A stretch of DNA of 64,000 bases from a bacterium (GTDB taxonomy: Bacteria; Verrucomicrobiota; Verrucomicrobiia; Limisphaerales; UBA11358), in assembly GCA_021813325.1 (NCBI GenBank), contig JAKALA010000001.1, positions 1-64,000 of the forward strand. The letters run 5' to 3'. The position numbers and the translations under genes are program-made. Shown piece after piece: positions 1-9,594 of this stretch (the first letter of the stretch is position 1; the number at the start of each line of letters is the position of its first letter). A model generated the notes under the pieces. It was given only the letters and a program-made list of their open reading frames with translations, was not told the origin of the DNA and made no database searches.

Positions 1-3000
1 GCGGCGTTCAGCCAAACCAAGGAAATCCGCCTGCGCCAAGGGTTCATCACCACCACTCCGGCCATGAAAGCTGCGGCCAAGGCGCGCGCAACCAAGAAAA
101 CTCTATCCGCCCAGGCTTCCGGTCTTTACCTGGTTCAATTTGAACATCGCCCGACTTCACACGAGCGGGGGCAATTGCGCGCCTTGGGCGTGGATTTGCT
201 GACCTATGTGCCGGATGATGCGTTCATCGCCCGCTTCGCCAAAGTTTCGCCGGATGTCGTGCAGGCGTTGGAGTTCGTCCGCTGGGTTGGAAAATATCAG
301 CCGGGTTATCGGATTGCGCCCCGGCTGACGGCGGCGCTGCAAAACCCCGCGCTTAAAAACGCCGGCGTCAGCACCAACGTCAGCATTCTGGTCGCGCCCG
401 GCGCAAGCGCGGCGGAACTGGCTCAAGTCAAATCATTGCTGGCCAAACTTAATCACCAAACCGACCTGCACATGGGCGCGGTCATTCAAGGGCAAATGCC
501 GCTGGCCAATCTATCGGTGCTGGCTCAGGCCAGTTCCGTTCTGTGGATTGAGCCGACACCGAAACGCAAGCTCGTGGATGAAGCGGCGTCAAAAATTGTC
601 GGCGGCGATGACGGCCAGATCGCCACGCCCACGGTGACCCAGCAGTTGGGCTATGACGGTTCCGGCGTGACGGTTTGCGTGGCCGACACCGGGCTGGACA
701 CCGGCGACACCAATGCCATGCATCCGGACCTGGCCGGCCGCGTGACGGGTTTTCTCTTTTACGGCGACAATATCACCGACGGATCGGATGGTTACGGCCA
801 CGGCACCCATTGCGCCGGCATCGTGGCCGGCAATGCCGCCACGGGCGAAACGGATCCCGCCACCGGACAGTTGTATGGCTTGGGGGTCGCTTCCGGCGCG
901 AATCTGTTCATCGAGCGCATCTTCGACGCCAACGCCAACGCGGCCAGCCCGTTTCCCAGCGACTCCACGCTAACCCGGGATGCCGTCCGGCATGGCGCGA
1001 AAATTGGCTCGAATAGCTGGGGCAACGAGGCGCAGGGCGATTACGACATTGATGCGGCCACGTTTGATGAACTGGTGCGGGATGCCGATCCGGGGACAGC
1101 AGGGGATCAGCCGTATGTGCTGGAATTTTCCGCCGGCAACAGCGGCCCTGGCTCGGAAACCATCAACAGCCCCGCATGCGCGAAGAACGTCATTGCCACC
1201 GGCGCCTCGGAAAACACGCCGGGCACGCTGGCCGCAACGTATGGCCTCTACGCGGATGGCGCGGACACCATGGCCGATTTTTCCAGCCGCGGCCCGTGTG
1301 CGGATGGGCGGATCAAACCCGATCTCGTGGCCCCGGGCACGTGGATCGCTTCGGCGGCTTCGTCCTATGCGGTTGACCTGGCGCAAACCTCCTGGACCGT
1401 GATTGACGGTTATTACGTTTACATGGGCGGCACCAGCATGGCTGGTCCGCATGCGGCGGGAGCGGCGGCGGTGTTCATGCAATTTTACGAACGCGCGCAT
1501 ACAAATGCCGTGCCGTCGCCCGCGCTGGTCAAAGCCGCATTGATCAATTCCGCCGAGGAATTGGACGAAGCCAATGGCGGTCCCGGCACGGTGCCCAACA
1601 ATGATGAAGGCTGGGGCCGCATTACGCTGACCAACATCGTCGTTGCCGATGTCAATTCCGCGCCGCGCTATTACCAATATCTTGACCAATCGGTGCTGCT
1701 GACCAACAGCCAGGTTTATGCGCAGCACGTCTTTGTGCAGAGTTCGGATCAGCCGTTGAAAATCACGCTGGCCTACACGGATGTCGCGGGCTTTCCGGGC
1801 GCGATTCCCGCCTTGGTGAACGATCTCGATCTGGAACTGGTCGCTCCCGACGGAACGATTTATCGCGGCAACCAATTCGGCGCGGGGGAATCCGTGCCCA
1901 ATGCGCCGTCGCCGGACCAGCTCAACAACGTGGAAGGCATTTATCTTTCGCAACCGGCGCCGGGCGATTACACGGTGCGGGTGCGCGGCAGCAAAATCGC
2001 GCAGGACGCGGTGAGCGCCACGCCGGAAATTGATCAGGATTTTGCCCTGGTCACCTCCGGCGATCTGGTGCGTCCGGGCCGGGGTTTCATTCTGCTGGAT
2101 CGATCCGCCTATACCGCGCCCGGCGTCATCCAACTAGGGGTGTTTGACGCCGCGCGCGCGGCGAACAATTCTGTCAGCGCTCTCGTCACCAACCTGACCC
2201 GGCACAGTTTTGTGAATGTCTCCTTGTCGGCTTCGGGCCATTACGGCGCGTTCACCAGTGCCGTTGCCACCGTCACCGGCACGGCCGGCGCGGGCCAGAT
2301 TCAAATCGCCAACGGCGACCAGCTTGAAGCGATTTATCTGGATTCCAGCGGCGTGGCGCGCAGTGCCACCGCCGTGGCGGACCTGCTGCCACCCAATATC
2401 AGTTCGGTAACGTCCACCGCCGATGTGGGCGTGCTGGCCGTGACCTGGCATACGGATGAACCCGCCACTTCCATTGTGCATTACGGCACCAACAGTGCGG
2501 ATTTGAATCTGGGCGCCACCAATCTGGATTTGGTCACGGATCACGTGGTTAAACTCACCGGACTGGTGCCGGGGCAAACGTATTATTATGCGATCGTCTC
2601 GTCGGACACCGCTGGCAACATCGGCGCCGCGAACAATTCCGGCGCGTTTTACAGTTTCATCGGATTGACGACGCCGACCGTATTGTTGGTGGATGATTAC
2701 GACACGGTGGCCGAGGAAGCCAATGGTTCCACCGTCATTCCCGACAGCGCCTATACCAACGTGCTCGCCGCAGCGGGCGTCAGTTTTGGATTTTGGAAGG
2801 TGAACCAGCGCGGTTCGCCGCAGTTGGCCGATTTGCAGCCGTTCCCGGTGGTGATTTGGCGCACGACCGACGATGCCATCAACTATGGCGTGGATGCCGA
2901 TGGTTTGCCGGACCCTTCGGCGACGAACAATACTTTGAGCGCGCAGCAGCAATACATGATTCAAAGCTACCTCAATGGCGGCGGCTCATTTTTCATGGCT

Positions 3001-5175
3001 TCCATGGGCATCCTTTCCCGAATCGGCGACACGCCGTTCCGGCGCAATGCGCTCAAGGTGGCCGGCTTTATTCAAAACACGAGTTTGTTGGGAACATGCT
3101 CGGACTGCGATGAGGATCACGGCGTGCCGGCCTTCTTTGGCAATACGTCTTCCATTGCGGACGGCATGTTTGTGAATCTGAATTACAGTTTTTATCCGTC
3201 GGTTGATTTCGGTGGTTTCTCGCTGGGGCCGGACTTGTCCGATACGTTCACGCCGGCTGCGGATGCCCTGCCCGTTGCGTTTGAATCCGTTTCTGGCCGG
3301 GCTTGCGGGATGAGTTATCCGGCCGTTGGCGAGGACAGTCCGGGCCGCGTGGTCTTTCTTTCCTTTCCGTTCGACGCCATTCCGGTGAACGGCACGGTCC
3401 CCAACAACGCCGTGGTGTTGCTGCAAAACATCATTAAATTTCTCGCGCCCGGCTTGAACGGCATTGGCGAAGTGTTGCTGGACCACTCGGTTTACACGAC
3501 CAATGACGTGGTCACGGTGGAGGTTGGCGATTCGGATCTGGCGGGAACCGGGCAAACCCAGGTGAGCTTCAAAGCCAGTTCGCGCACGAATCAAACGCTC
3601 GTCACGCTGCCGGAAACCACCCATCGCGGCTTGTTCCGCGGCACCCTTTCACTGGTGGCGGGTAATGCGTCCGCCAGCCAATTGCAGGTGGCCAACGGCG
3701 ACACCCTCACCGCCACATATTATGACGCTTCCCGCAGCCGCAACGTGACCGCTACGGCCGCGGTGGATACCGTGCCGCCGGGCATCACCAATGTCGCGGC
3801 GACCACCGATTACTACAACGCCCGGGTGACCTGGCAAACCACCAAGCCGTCGGACTCATCGGTGCAGTATGGTGGCTTCAACCAGCCGCCGATCAACACG
3901 GTTTACGACCGCGCGCTCGTCACCAACCATACCGTCACGGTCAGCGGCCTGTTGTCCGACCGGGTTTACGATTATCTGGTGGCCAGCCGTGACCAGGCCG
4001 GCAACACCGCGGTGGATGACAACGGCGGGAATTATTATACTTTTTCCACGCTGAAGGGAAATGCCCTGCCGTGGTCTGATAATTTGGAAAGCGGAGTAAA
4101 AAAATGGTCTGTAGTTGGCGCCAGCGGCACGGAACTCAATTGGACCCTCGGCACGCCCAACAACACGCTCGCTTCCAGCGCGCATTCGGGCACCAATGTT
4201 TGGGGCAGCAATTTAAACCATCAATCGTTCATTTACGAGGGAACCTATCTTTACAGTCCGCCCATTGATCTCTCCGGTGTGAGCAGCGCGACCTTGACGT
4301 TCTGGCAAAATTATAACCTCACTTCCGGATTGGAATACGGCGAACTGGGCGTGAGCACCAACACCGCCACGCCGCCACCTTCAATTCCCACGCTGGTCAG
4401 TTACACGGGTGGGGCTTCCGGAGGTTGGGCGGAAGAATCCGTTGACTTGTCCCAGTATGCCGGCATGACAATTCAACTCGTATGGTATTACGCGGGCATT
4501 CCGATTTCTGGGACTTTGGACGGCTGGCTGATTGATGATGTTAGCGTCACCGGCGTCGTTGCCGGCGGCAACATCACCATCTCGAAGAATTTAAACGAAG
4601 CCGCTTGGACGTTGTCCACCGTTTCGCCGCTGGGCTTAATCCCGGTTAAATCCGGCTACGCGTCGGCGGTGACGTTCAGCAATCTGGCTGCGGGCGACTA
4701 CGTGGTTCAGTTCAGCGACGTGCCGTTTTATCTGACGCCGCCCGCGCAAACCAATACGCTGGCCGTGGGCGGTTCCTTGAATTTCAACGGCAACTACACC
4801 TTTCCCGACGTCAACAGCAACGGCATTTCCGACCTTTTTGAAATCCACTATTTCGGATTCATCTCCACCAACCGCACCCGGAATACCGATACGGACGGCG
4901 ATGGCATGACGGATTATGCTGAATTTATCGCCGGAACAAATCCGACCGATGCCAGCTCGAAACTGGATTTCATTTCAGCCACCGCCCCAACCAACGAACT
5001 CATGCAATTCACCTGGTCGTCGGTCCCCGGACGGATATATCAACTGGAAACATCATCCGATCTGTCCGCATGGTCGTCGGCAGGCGGCTGGCAGCAGGCC
5101 GCCGGCAACTCGATGACATTTTCCACCACGAACAGCAGCCGCGTGGAATTCTTCCGCGTGCAGGTGCAGCCATAA
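1..5175 (+). CDS. Secreted subtilisin-like serine protease (peptidase S8), 5' partial
   Basis: Large extracellular subtilase. The frame is open to the first base of the window, so the start lies upstream; residue numbers count from the Met at 64. The catalytic triad is visible as D208 (VADTGLD), H246 (GHGTH) and S458 (GGTSMAGPHAAG), with the oxyanion Asn at N359 (SAGNSG). After the protease and a jelly-roll-like domain come two fibronectin-III-like modules (about 780-870 and 1240-1320), a segment starting LLVDDYD, a MAM-like segment (about 1340-1500) and a thrombospondin-3/calcium-type repeat (DTDGDGMTDYAEF). The tail ends in an Ig-like SxPGxxYxLExSxDL module common in Verrucomicrobia. It probably degrades extracellular protein. 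The protease call is secure; the roles of the accessory modules are inferred from fold resemblance. Confidence 0.93.
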   Translation, partial: AAFSQTKEIRLRQGFITTTPAMKAAAKARATKKTLSAQASGLYLVQFEHRPTSHERGQLRALGVDLLTYVPDDAFIARFAKVSPDVVQALEFVRWVGKYQPGYRIAPRLTAALQNPALKNAGVSTNVSILVAPGASAAELAQVKSLLAKLNHQTDLHMGAVIQGQMPLANLSVLAQASSVLWIEPTPKRKLVDEAASKIVGGDDGQIATPTVTQQLGYDGSGVTVCVADTGLDTGDTNAMHPDLAGRVTGFLFYGDNITDGSDGYGHGTHCAGIVAGNAATGETDPATGQLYGLGVASGANLFIERIFDANANAASPFPSDSTLTRDAVRHGAKIGSNSWGNEAQGDYDIDAATFDELVRDADPGTAGDQPYVLEFSAGNSGPGSETINSPACAKNVIATGASENTPGTLAATYGLYADGADTMADFSSRGPCADGRIKPDLVAPGTWIASAASSYAVDLAQTSWTVIDGYYVYMGGTSMAGPHAAGAAAVFMQFYERAHTNAVPSPALVKAALINSAEELDEANGGPGTVPNNDEGWGRITLTNIVVADVNSAPRYYQYLDQSVLLTNSQVYAQHVFVQSSDQPLKITLAYTDVAGFPGAIPALVNDLDLELVAPDGTIYRGNQFGAGESVPNAPSPDQLNNVEGIYLSQPAPGDYTVRVRGSKIAQDAVSATPEIDQDFALVTSGDLVRPGRGFILLDRSAYTAPGVIQLGVFDAARAANNSVSALVTNLTRHSFVNVSLSASGHYGAFTSAVATVTGTAGAGQIQIANGDQLEAIYLDSSGVARSATAVADLLPPNISSVTSTADVGVLAVTWHTDEPATSIVHYGTNSADLNLGATNLDLVTDHVVKLTGLVPGQTYYYAIVSSDTAGNIGAANNSGAFYSFIGLTTPTVLLVDDYDTVAEEANGSTVIPDSAYTNVLAAAGVSFGFWKVNQRGSPQLADLQPFPVVIWRTTDDAINYGVDADGLPDPSATNNTLSAQQQYMIQSYLNGGGSFFMASMGILSRIGDTPFRRNALKVAGFIQNTSLLGTCSDCDEDHGVPAFFGNTSSIADGMFVNLNYSFYPSVDFGGFSLGPDLSDTFTPAADALPVAFESVSGRACGMSYPAVGEDSPGRVVFLSFPFDAIPVNGTVPNNAVVLLQNIIKFLAPGLNGIGEVLLDHSVYTTNDVVTVEVGDSDLAGTGQTQVSFKASSRTNQTLVTLPETTHRGLFRGTLSLVAGNASASQLQVANGDTLTATYYDASRSRNVTATAAVDTVPPGITNVAATTDYYNARVTWQTTKPSDSSVQYGGFNQPPINTVYDRALVTNHTVTVSGLLSDRVYDYLVASRDQAGNTAVDDNGGNYYTFSTLKGNALPWSDNLESGVKKWSVVGASGTELNWTLGTPNNTLASSAHSGTNVWGSNLNHQSFIYEGTYLYSPPIDLSGVSSATLTFWQNYNLTSGLEYGELGVSTNTATPPPSIPTLVSYTGGASGGWAEESVDLSQYAGMTIQLVWYYAGIPISGTLDGWLIDDVSVTGVVAGGNITISKNLNEAAWTLSTVSPLGLIPVKSGYASAVTFSNLAAGDYVVQFSDVPFYLTPPAQTNTLAVGGSLNFNGNYTFPDVNSNGISDLFEIHYFGFISTNRTRNTDTDGDGMTDYAEFIAGTNPTDASSKLDFISATAPTNELMQFTWSSVPGRIYQLETSSDLSAWSSAGGWQQAAGNSMTFSTTNSSRVEFFRVQVQP

Positions 5176-5259
5176 AAGCTGGGTGCACCGTAGTCCGGTT
5201 TCTCAGTAGCGCGGCACGTTGCGGTCGATTTTTGAGGTCAGTCGTTTTTGGCAACGAAA

Positions 5260-5285
5260 AAGGCGCGACGTTAATGTCGCGCCTT
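5260..5285 (-). terminator. Intrinsic terminator of the PEP-CTERM gene
   Basis: A perfect 10-bp stem (AAGGCGCGAC / GTCGCGCCTT) with a 6-nt loop. Read on the minus strand, the stem runs into five T residues, so it fits termination of the minus-strand gene that stops at 5314. It also lies 85 bp after the protease stop and could act as a shared hairpin there, although the plus side has no T-run. Confidence 0.75.
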
Positions 5286-5313
5286 GGCTAGTCGTTTATA
5301 AATGGCTTATGGG

Positions 5314-5928
5314 TCAAGCGCGTTGTTTGCGCATCCGGAAGGCACGAAGACCCTGGATACCAAAAGGCAAAACCATCAGCGCACCGGCCACCCAGGTGGA
5401 AGGCTCGGGAACAGCAGCGGAGTTGAGTTGCACGTTATCGATCAGAGCTCCATAACTGTCCGAGGTGCCGGCGCCAACAAATTTCAAGGTGTTCACACCA
5501 CCATTGCCGGTCACCGTCGTGGAAAAGAGCGACATCGCCGTGCTCGTTGGTTGAGCACTAATTACCAGATTACCGTTCCAATAGACATCAAACATGCAGG
5601 ACGAAGGTGAGATGCCTGATCTCTCGGCATATAAGAAGGACAGTGTGTAGATAGCCCCACCGGTAATTCCCTGATCCACGGTCACATTCGCCGTGGAATC
5701 CAATTCCATTACCGTATTCCCATCAGCTCCAGTGACGCCGTAGGTGGCAGGCGTGCCGAGTTCAATCGGAACATTTCCTTCTGGGGTCCAACCCGGAATT
5801 GAGCTGAAGAGGCCCCAAGTGCCGCTAAAAGCGGGATGATTTTCAAAGCTGCCATTTACTATGAGGTTCGCGTGAACCGATGAGGCCATCAGCAAGCCAA
5901 GGCCCAACAGGATGAGTTGTTTTTTCAT
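5314..5928 (-). CDS. PEP-CTERM sorting domain protein
   Basis: A 204-residue exported protein. The start at 5928 is preferred over an upstream in-frame ATG at 6015 because it begins directly with a signal peptide (MKKQLILLGLGLLMASSVHA). The body (about 22-165) reads NLIVNGSFE... with a jelly-roll, DUF642-like carbohydrate-binding look. The C-terminus has the tripartite PEP-CTERM signal: VPEPS at 173, a hydrophobic helix, then an RMRKQRA basic tail. This predicts export, processing by an exosortase and surface or exopolysaccharide association. No exosortase is encoded in the window. The specific ligand is unknown. Confidence 0.88.
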   Translation of the reverse strand: MKKQLILLGLGLLMASSVHANLIVNGSFENHPAFSGTWGLFSSIPGWTPEGNVPIELGTPATYGVTGADGNTVMELDSTANVTVDQGITGGAIYTLSFLYAERSGISPSSCMFDVYWNGNLVISAQPTSTAMSLFSTTVTGNGGVNTLKFVGAGTSDSYGALIDNVQLNSAAVPEPSTWVAGALMVLPFGIQGLRAFRMRKQRA

Positions 5929-6792
5929 TTTCAAGGTTTTCAAGTTTGGTTGTTTTGATTTGCCTAACCATAGTATCTCAAATTGATGTCTGTTTTCTAG
6001 GCACGCCTGAGCCATCTTTACTCACATTTAGGACTTATCGAAGTCGTGAAAAACCCTAACTCGCAGCGCTCATACAGACGATGCAGTAGAACGGGCATAG
6101 ATGGGAGGTATTGTGAGTTCAGGCTTAAAGTGAGGCGACTGCCTGGCAGTTGTAAACGGCGGCTGAAAAGTGCGGCATCTTCATTAACCTTAATTGCCCG
6201 CAATTGGAAAGGTGGTCAAAGGTGGAAGGAGTGAATAAAATCGCAGGTAATGAGCACGAAAGCATCACTGGCATCGGTCCACCTGGCAGGTGAGAGCAAA
6301 GATGAGATTTGTCTGGACACACCACGGGGTAAAATGCCGAAGCCGCCAATGGGGTGACCTTGAATCAAAGGCATTGGCCGCAGCGCCATGTGGTGAAGTT
6401 GTATCGGCGATTGCAGCGACGAAAAGGACATGCCAAAGCCGTCAGTGCCGTTGCTCGTCATTTGGCCGCCGCCAGTTTTTGGATATTGCCCCGGAACGAA
6501 GATTATCGTGAACCGGTGCCGAAAGGGAAATCGGTCGTCCCGCCGGCAGCCGCGCGTGGTAAGCGTCTGAAGCCTTGAGTTTCGACGAGTGAATGCGACC
6601 TGCCGGAGGACATATCCATGCCTCATTGAAGGCGAAGAGATGACTGGGCTCGACCCGTCGGATGAAAAATTTTGAACCGGCGCTTGACACCACGCTTTCA
6701 GAGATGCCGCTTACAATGGCCCGCCTTGTTCAACCGCTTTTTCTTCCTTTCGCGTGGTTGGTTATTTCACGGTTCCACGGCTGAATTTAGGG
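5929..6792. other. Gene-poor stretch with a transposase relic
   Basis: About 860 bp without an intact gene. The only recognisable content is the IS110-type C-terminal relic at 6354-6578. Open frames on both strands here lack family features and are short. The stretch separates the PEP-CTERM gene from the glycosyltransferase pair. Confidence 0.5.
6354..6578 (+). pseudogene. IS110-family transposase C-terminal relic
   Basis: A 74-codon frame beginning near GTG 6354 and ending in TGA. It carries the C-terminal signature of IS110/IS116/IS902-type transposases: LYRRLQRRKGHAKAVSAVAR followed by HLAAASFWIL and an acidic-Tyr motif (NEDYRE). The frame is closed by a stop codon at 6330, and neither the N-terminal DEDD domain nor the helix-hairpin region is present upstream in any frame. 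It is therefore a decayed fragment. No terminal repeats are evident, as is usual for IS110 elements. Confidence 0.6.
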
Positions 6793-7830
6793 CTATTTCA
6801 GATTTTTGGTGACAAAATTGGCCACTCGTGGCCAGACTTCTTCCAGCGGTATATTTCTCAAGCAAAACGGTTCGGAAAACCGGCAATAATCTGAACACGG
6901 TTTATAGGGACAGGCTTTACCTGCCACAAACTCCGCCGCCGGATGCAGTGGCACAAACCACTCGGGCAACTGCGGGCCGAATAGGGTGAAAGTCGGGCAG
7001 CCCAAAGCCGCCGCCAGATGGCCTGGCCCCGAGTCATTGCCAATCAACACCCCCGCCCCATCAATCAAAGCCAGCAATTCAGTCACCGAATGCGGACAGG
7101 CCGCCATCTCGCCGTGACTTTGCCACCAATCCACCTGATCAGGGTCGCAGACCAGTTGGACCGGAATGTTTTCCTGCCGCAAGCGGAGAACCATCTCCCG
7201 AAACCGTTCCAGCGGCCAGACGCGCAGCGGCAACCGGGCACCGCTATGCACCATCGTCACGGGGGGGCGTTGAACCCTAAACGCGGAATTGAAAGCCGCG
7301 CCGACATCCTCGCCCGCAGAACCTGTTTTTTCTGGTTTATTCGCGGCTGCAAAAAAATGTTCCAGGGCTGGCAGTTTCAAGCTCAATGCCTGGCCAATCG
7401 TTCGCCAGGCTTCGTATCGATGGGCCGTTGGCGCCGGTCTCAGGAGCCGACGCGTTAAATACCGTTGGCTCCCGATCCGTGGAAAACCAAAACGTTCCCG
7501 GACGCCGCATAATTTCAATGCCAAATGATCACGGGGATCCCAGCGCGCCGAGACTCCATAATCAAATTGTTGCGCCAAAACCCGGTTGCGAATGCGGAAC
7601 AATGTTTTCCAAGGCCAACGCCAGATTTGATATTTTTGCCGGAACGCCGTCCAAGGAGCGGTCAGTGGAATTATTTCAACTTCCGGCCAAAGTCGCCGCC
7701 CCAGTTCCTGTGCATAGGGCTTTGCGATTAGCGTGGTTTGGAATTTACGGGAAGCAGCCTGAAGAAATGGCGTGGCAATGACGAGGTCTCCCAGCCCCCA
7801 TAATTCCAAAACCAACAGCCTGGATTTCAT
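6793..7830 (-). CDS. Glycosyltransferase family 9 (heptosyltransferase-like)
   Basis: A 345-residue GT9/heptosyltransferase-type enzyme. It starts MKSRLLVLELWGLGDLVIATPFL, the typical N-terminal Rossmann segment in which GLGD replaces the usual GDxxxxTP loop context. The C-terminal nucleotide-sugar half shows VHSGARLPLRVWPLERF and the family signature GNDSGPGHLAAALGCPTFTLFGP. A Cys-rich end (CPYKPCSDYCRF...C) resembles GT9 proteins of this phylum. The start at 7830 sits 4 bp after the stop of the upstream membrane gene, indicating one operon. It likely transfers a sugar during lipopolysaccharide core or capsule synthesis; the acceptor is unknown. Confidence 0.88.
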   Translation of the reverse strand: MKSRLLVLELWGLGDLVIATPFLQAASRKFQTTLIAKPYAQELGRRLWPEVEIIPLTAPWTAFRQKYQIWRWPWKTLFRIRNRVLAQQFDYGVSARWDPRDHLALKLCGVRERFGFPRIGSQRYLTRRLLRPAPTAHRYEAWRTIGQALSLKLPALEHFFAAANKPEKTGSAGEDVGAAFNSAFRVQRPPVTMVHSGARLPLRVWPLERFREMVLRLRQENIPVQLVCDPDQVDWWQSHGEMAACPHSVTELLALIDGAGVLIGNDSGPGHLAAALGCPTFTLFGPQLPEWFVPLHPAAEFVAGKACPYKPCSDYCRFSEPFCLRNIPLEEVWPRVANFVTKNLK

Positions 7831-7834
7831 GGCC

Positions 7835-9400
7835 TTAGGTTGACTGAGGCACGGCATCTGGAAGCGCTGCGGCGGGTCGGTAGATTGTGCGCCGCACTGT
7901 TCGCCGAGCCACTCCCCAGTTCATGGCAACGCTGAAACCTGCCAAACGCGCAAAGTTGCCCACGTCGGCTTGAAATGCTCCGTAAATAAGGAAAAAGAAA
8001 ACAATTGATTTAACACAAAAGGCTAGCATGAATGTATTGAATATTTTTAATTCGGCAGGGCCATATTGGTAATTGCGATACACCACAAAAAACGTCGCAG
8101 CCATCAGCCAAATCATGCCTATTGCCCCCCAAATCCCGAATCCAATAATGGTAGAAATTGGCCCGCTATGAAAGTCATTCGAAACAGCCAAGGATTCCTC
8201 GTCGCCTGAAATATGGGCAGAGTAGACATCGGCAAACGCGCCATGACCGATCATGCTATAATCATCACGGGTTAAGGTATAGCCTTTACCTATAAGCAAA
8301 TAATCCGGTATTTTGGGCAAAATGGCCTGCCAAATATTCAGGCGCCAATTAGTGCTTGCCTCAGCATCCAAAACAACATCGGTTCGCCATTTTAACGGCA
8401 AGAACGACATGGAACGTTGGATTGTATAGGGCAGTTTATCCGAAAAGGCGCCCACACATGCGCCTCCCATAATTCCCAGAATGAGGAAGATTCCCATCAA
8501 CCGGGTGCGATGCAGCCTTTCCAAAAAGAACATCATAACGCAAAGAAAAACGAAGGCAGAAAAAACCGTGCGAAACCCACCCAGCATGGAAAGCCCGAAA
8601 AACAAGAGCAAAACCACCGGCCGCCATAATTTCCCCTCCGCAAATACACCTCGCAGACCATACCGTGCAACCAGATAAATGGGCACCACATTGGCGGCAA
8701 AGGCCAACGACACCAGACGCGTCGTGCCAAATTGCACATCTTCTTGTGAAATCAGGCCTACGGGAGGGAACAACAGATTAATGTAGTTGAATGGTGCAGG
8801 CAAAAATGGGAATAGATCGCCGATGAAACCAAATATGCCCGGCAACATATAAAGCATCAAATACAGCTTCTGCTGTTCGCGGGGTATGCGTTGGCTGGCA
8901 AGAGCAAAGTAAGCCGCAATCCCCACCAAAAGGGTCACATACTTGCGGCCTCCTCCAACATCAGTATCGGCAGCCCCCGCCCCGCCCCCCCCACTCACAG
9001 CATGGAAATGGATGCCCCCGGTTAGTTGAGCGGTAATCAGAACGGTTAAAGCTAGGAAAATCAAGGGCAAGGTCATGCTTGGAACCGAGATGAATTTCTG
9101 TTCCTTGTTCAACGTGCGCCCGATGATTGCAATGCCCAAGCTTAAGAGCACCATCACTTGGCCAAACGGAGGACTCCCGACCAAAAAGAAACATACCATC
9201 GGAAAAGTCAGCCCAAAAACCATGATGGGGTAATGCCACCTGATCAAAATGGGCGCCGCGATCAAAGCCAGCACAATAAGCAGGATGCCCAAGCTGCCAT
9301 ACGTCATGGGGTCGGTCAGCAAAACACCCACCAAAATAGCGACGGGTATGCAGATCACATATGTGAGCAACACCCGCATGATGCCGGCTGGATTTGTCAT
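7835..9400 (-). CDS. O-antigen ligase/polymerase-like integral membrane protein
   Basis: 521 residues with about ten hydrophobic spans (for example LLTYVICIPVAILVGVLL near 10 and several between 220 and 340) and a large hydrophilic loop (about 340-430). This pattern is typical of Wzy/WaaL-type polymerases and ligases. A Gly-rich loop (SGGGGAGAADTDVGGG) sits near 135-150. It is translationally close to the downstream GT9 gene, which supports a surface-polysaccharide role. Primary sequence in this superfamily is weakly conserved, so the assignment rests on topology and context. Ligase versus polymerase cannot be decided. Confidence 0.7.
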   Translation of the reverse strand: MTNPAGIMRVLLTYVICIPVAILVGVLLTDPMTYGSLGILLIVLALIAAPILIRWHYPIMVFGLTFPMVCFFLVGSPPFGQVMVLLSLGIAIIGRTLNKEQKFISVPSMTLPLIFLALTVLITAQLTGGIHFHAVSGGGGAGAADTDVGGGRKYVTLLVGIAAYFALASQRIPREQQKLYLMLYMLPGIFGFIGDLFPFLPAPFNYINLLFPPVGLISQEDVQFGTTRLVSLAFAANVVPIYLVARYGLRGVFAEGKLWRPVVLLLFFGLSMLGGFRTVFSAFVFLCVMMFFLERLHRTRLMGIFLILGIMGGACVGAFSDKLPYTIQRSMSFLPLKWRTDVVLDAEASTNWRLNIWQAILPKIPDYLLIGKGYTLTRDDYSMIGHGAFADVYSAHISGDEESLAVSNDFHSGPISTIIGFGIWGAIGMIWLMAATFFVVYRNYQYGPAELKIFNTFMLAFCVKSIVFFFLIYGAFQADVGNFARLAGFSVAMNWGVARRTVRRTIYRPAAALPDAVPQST

Positions 9401-9528
9401 TATTTAGAAATAACTTTCCAGCAAATATACGCATAACCAGCTCATGCTGGAAGCTTAAACCTGCATCACAAGCGCCATTCGAGTCAATTCGGGAACTGAC
9501 CGAATCGGGACAATTCCAAGAAAAAGAG

Positions 9529-9557
9529 GTGACGACGCGTTTTGTTTTGGTTATAAA
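9529..9557 (+). promoter_or_regulatory. Candidate sigma-70 promoter of argF
   Basis: A -35-like GTGACG (9529-9534) and a -10 TATAAA (9552-9557) are separated by 17 bp, placing transcription start about 30 nt before the argF ATG. The -35 matches four of six consensus positions and the -10 five of six. No ARG-box palindrome was recognised. Confidence 0.42.
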
Positions 9558-9594
9558 ATTTTTTTTGGTCGGAAAGTGGCCGTTGAGTTGAATC

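Noticed and set aside
970-2133. Long minus-strand open frame inside the protease gene
   Set aside because: Arg/His-rich translation without motifs, a mirror of high-GC coding on the other strand.
6687-6714. TTGACA and TACAAT before the glycosyltransferase region
   Set aside because: The spacer is 22 bp and the plus strand has no gene to serve.
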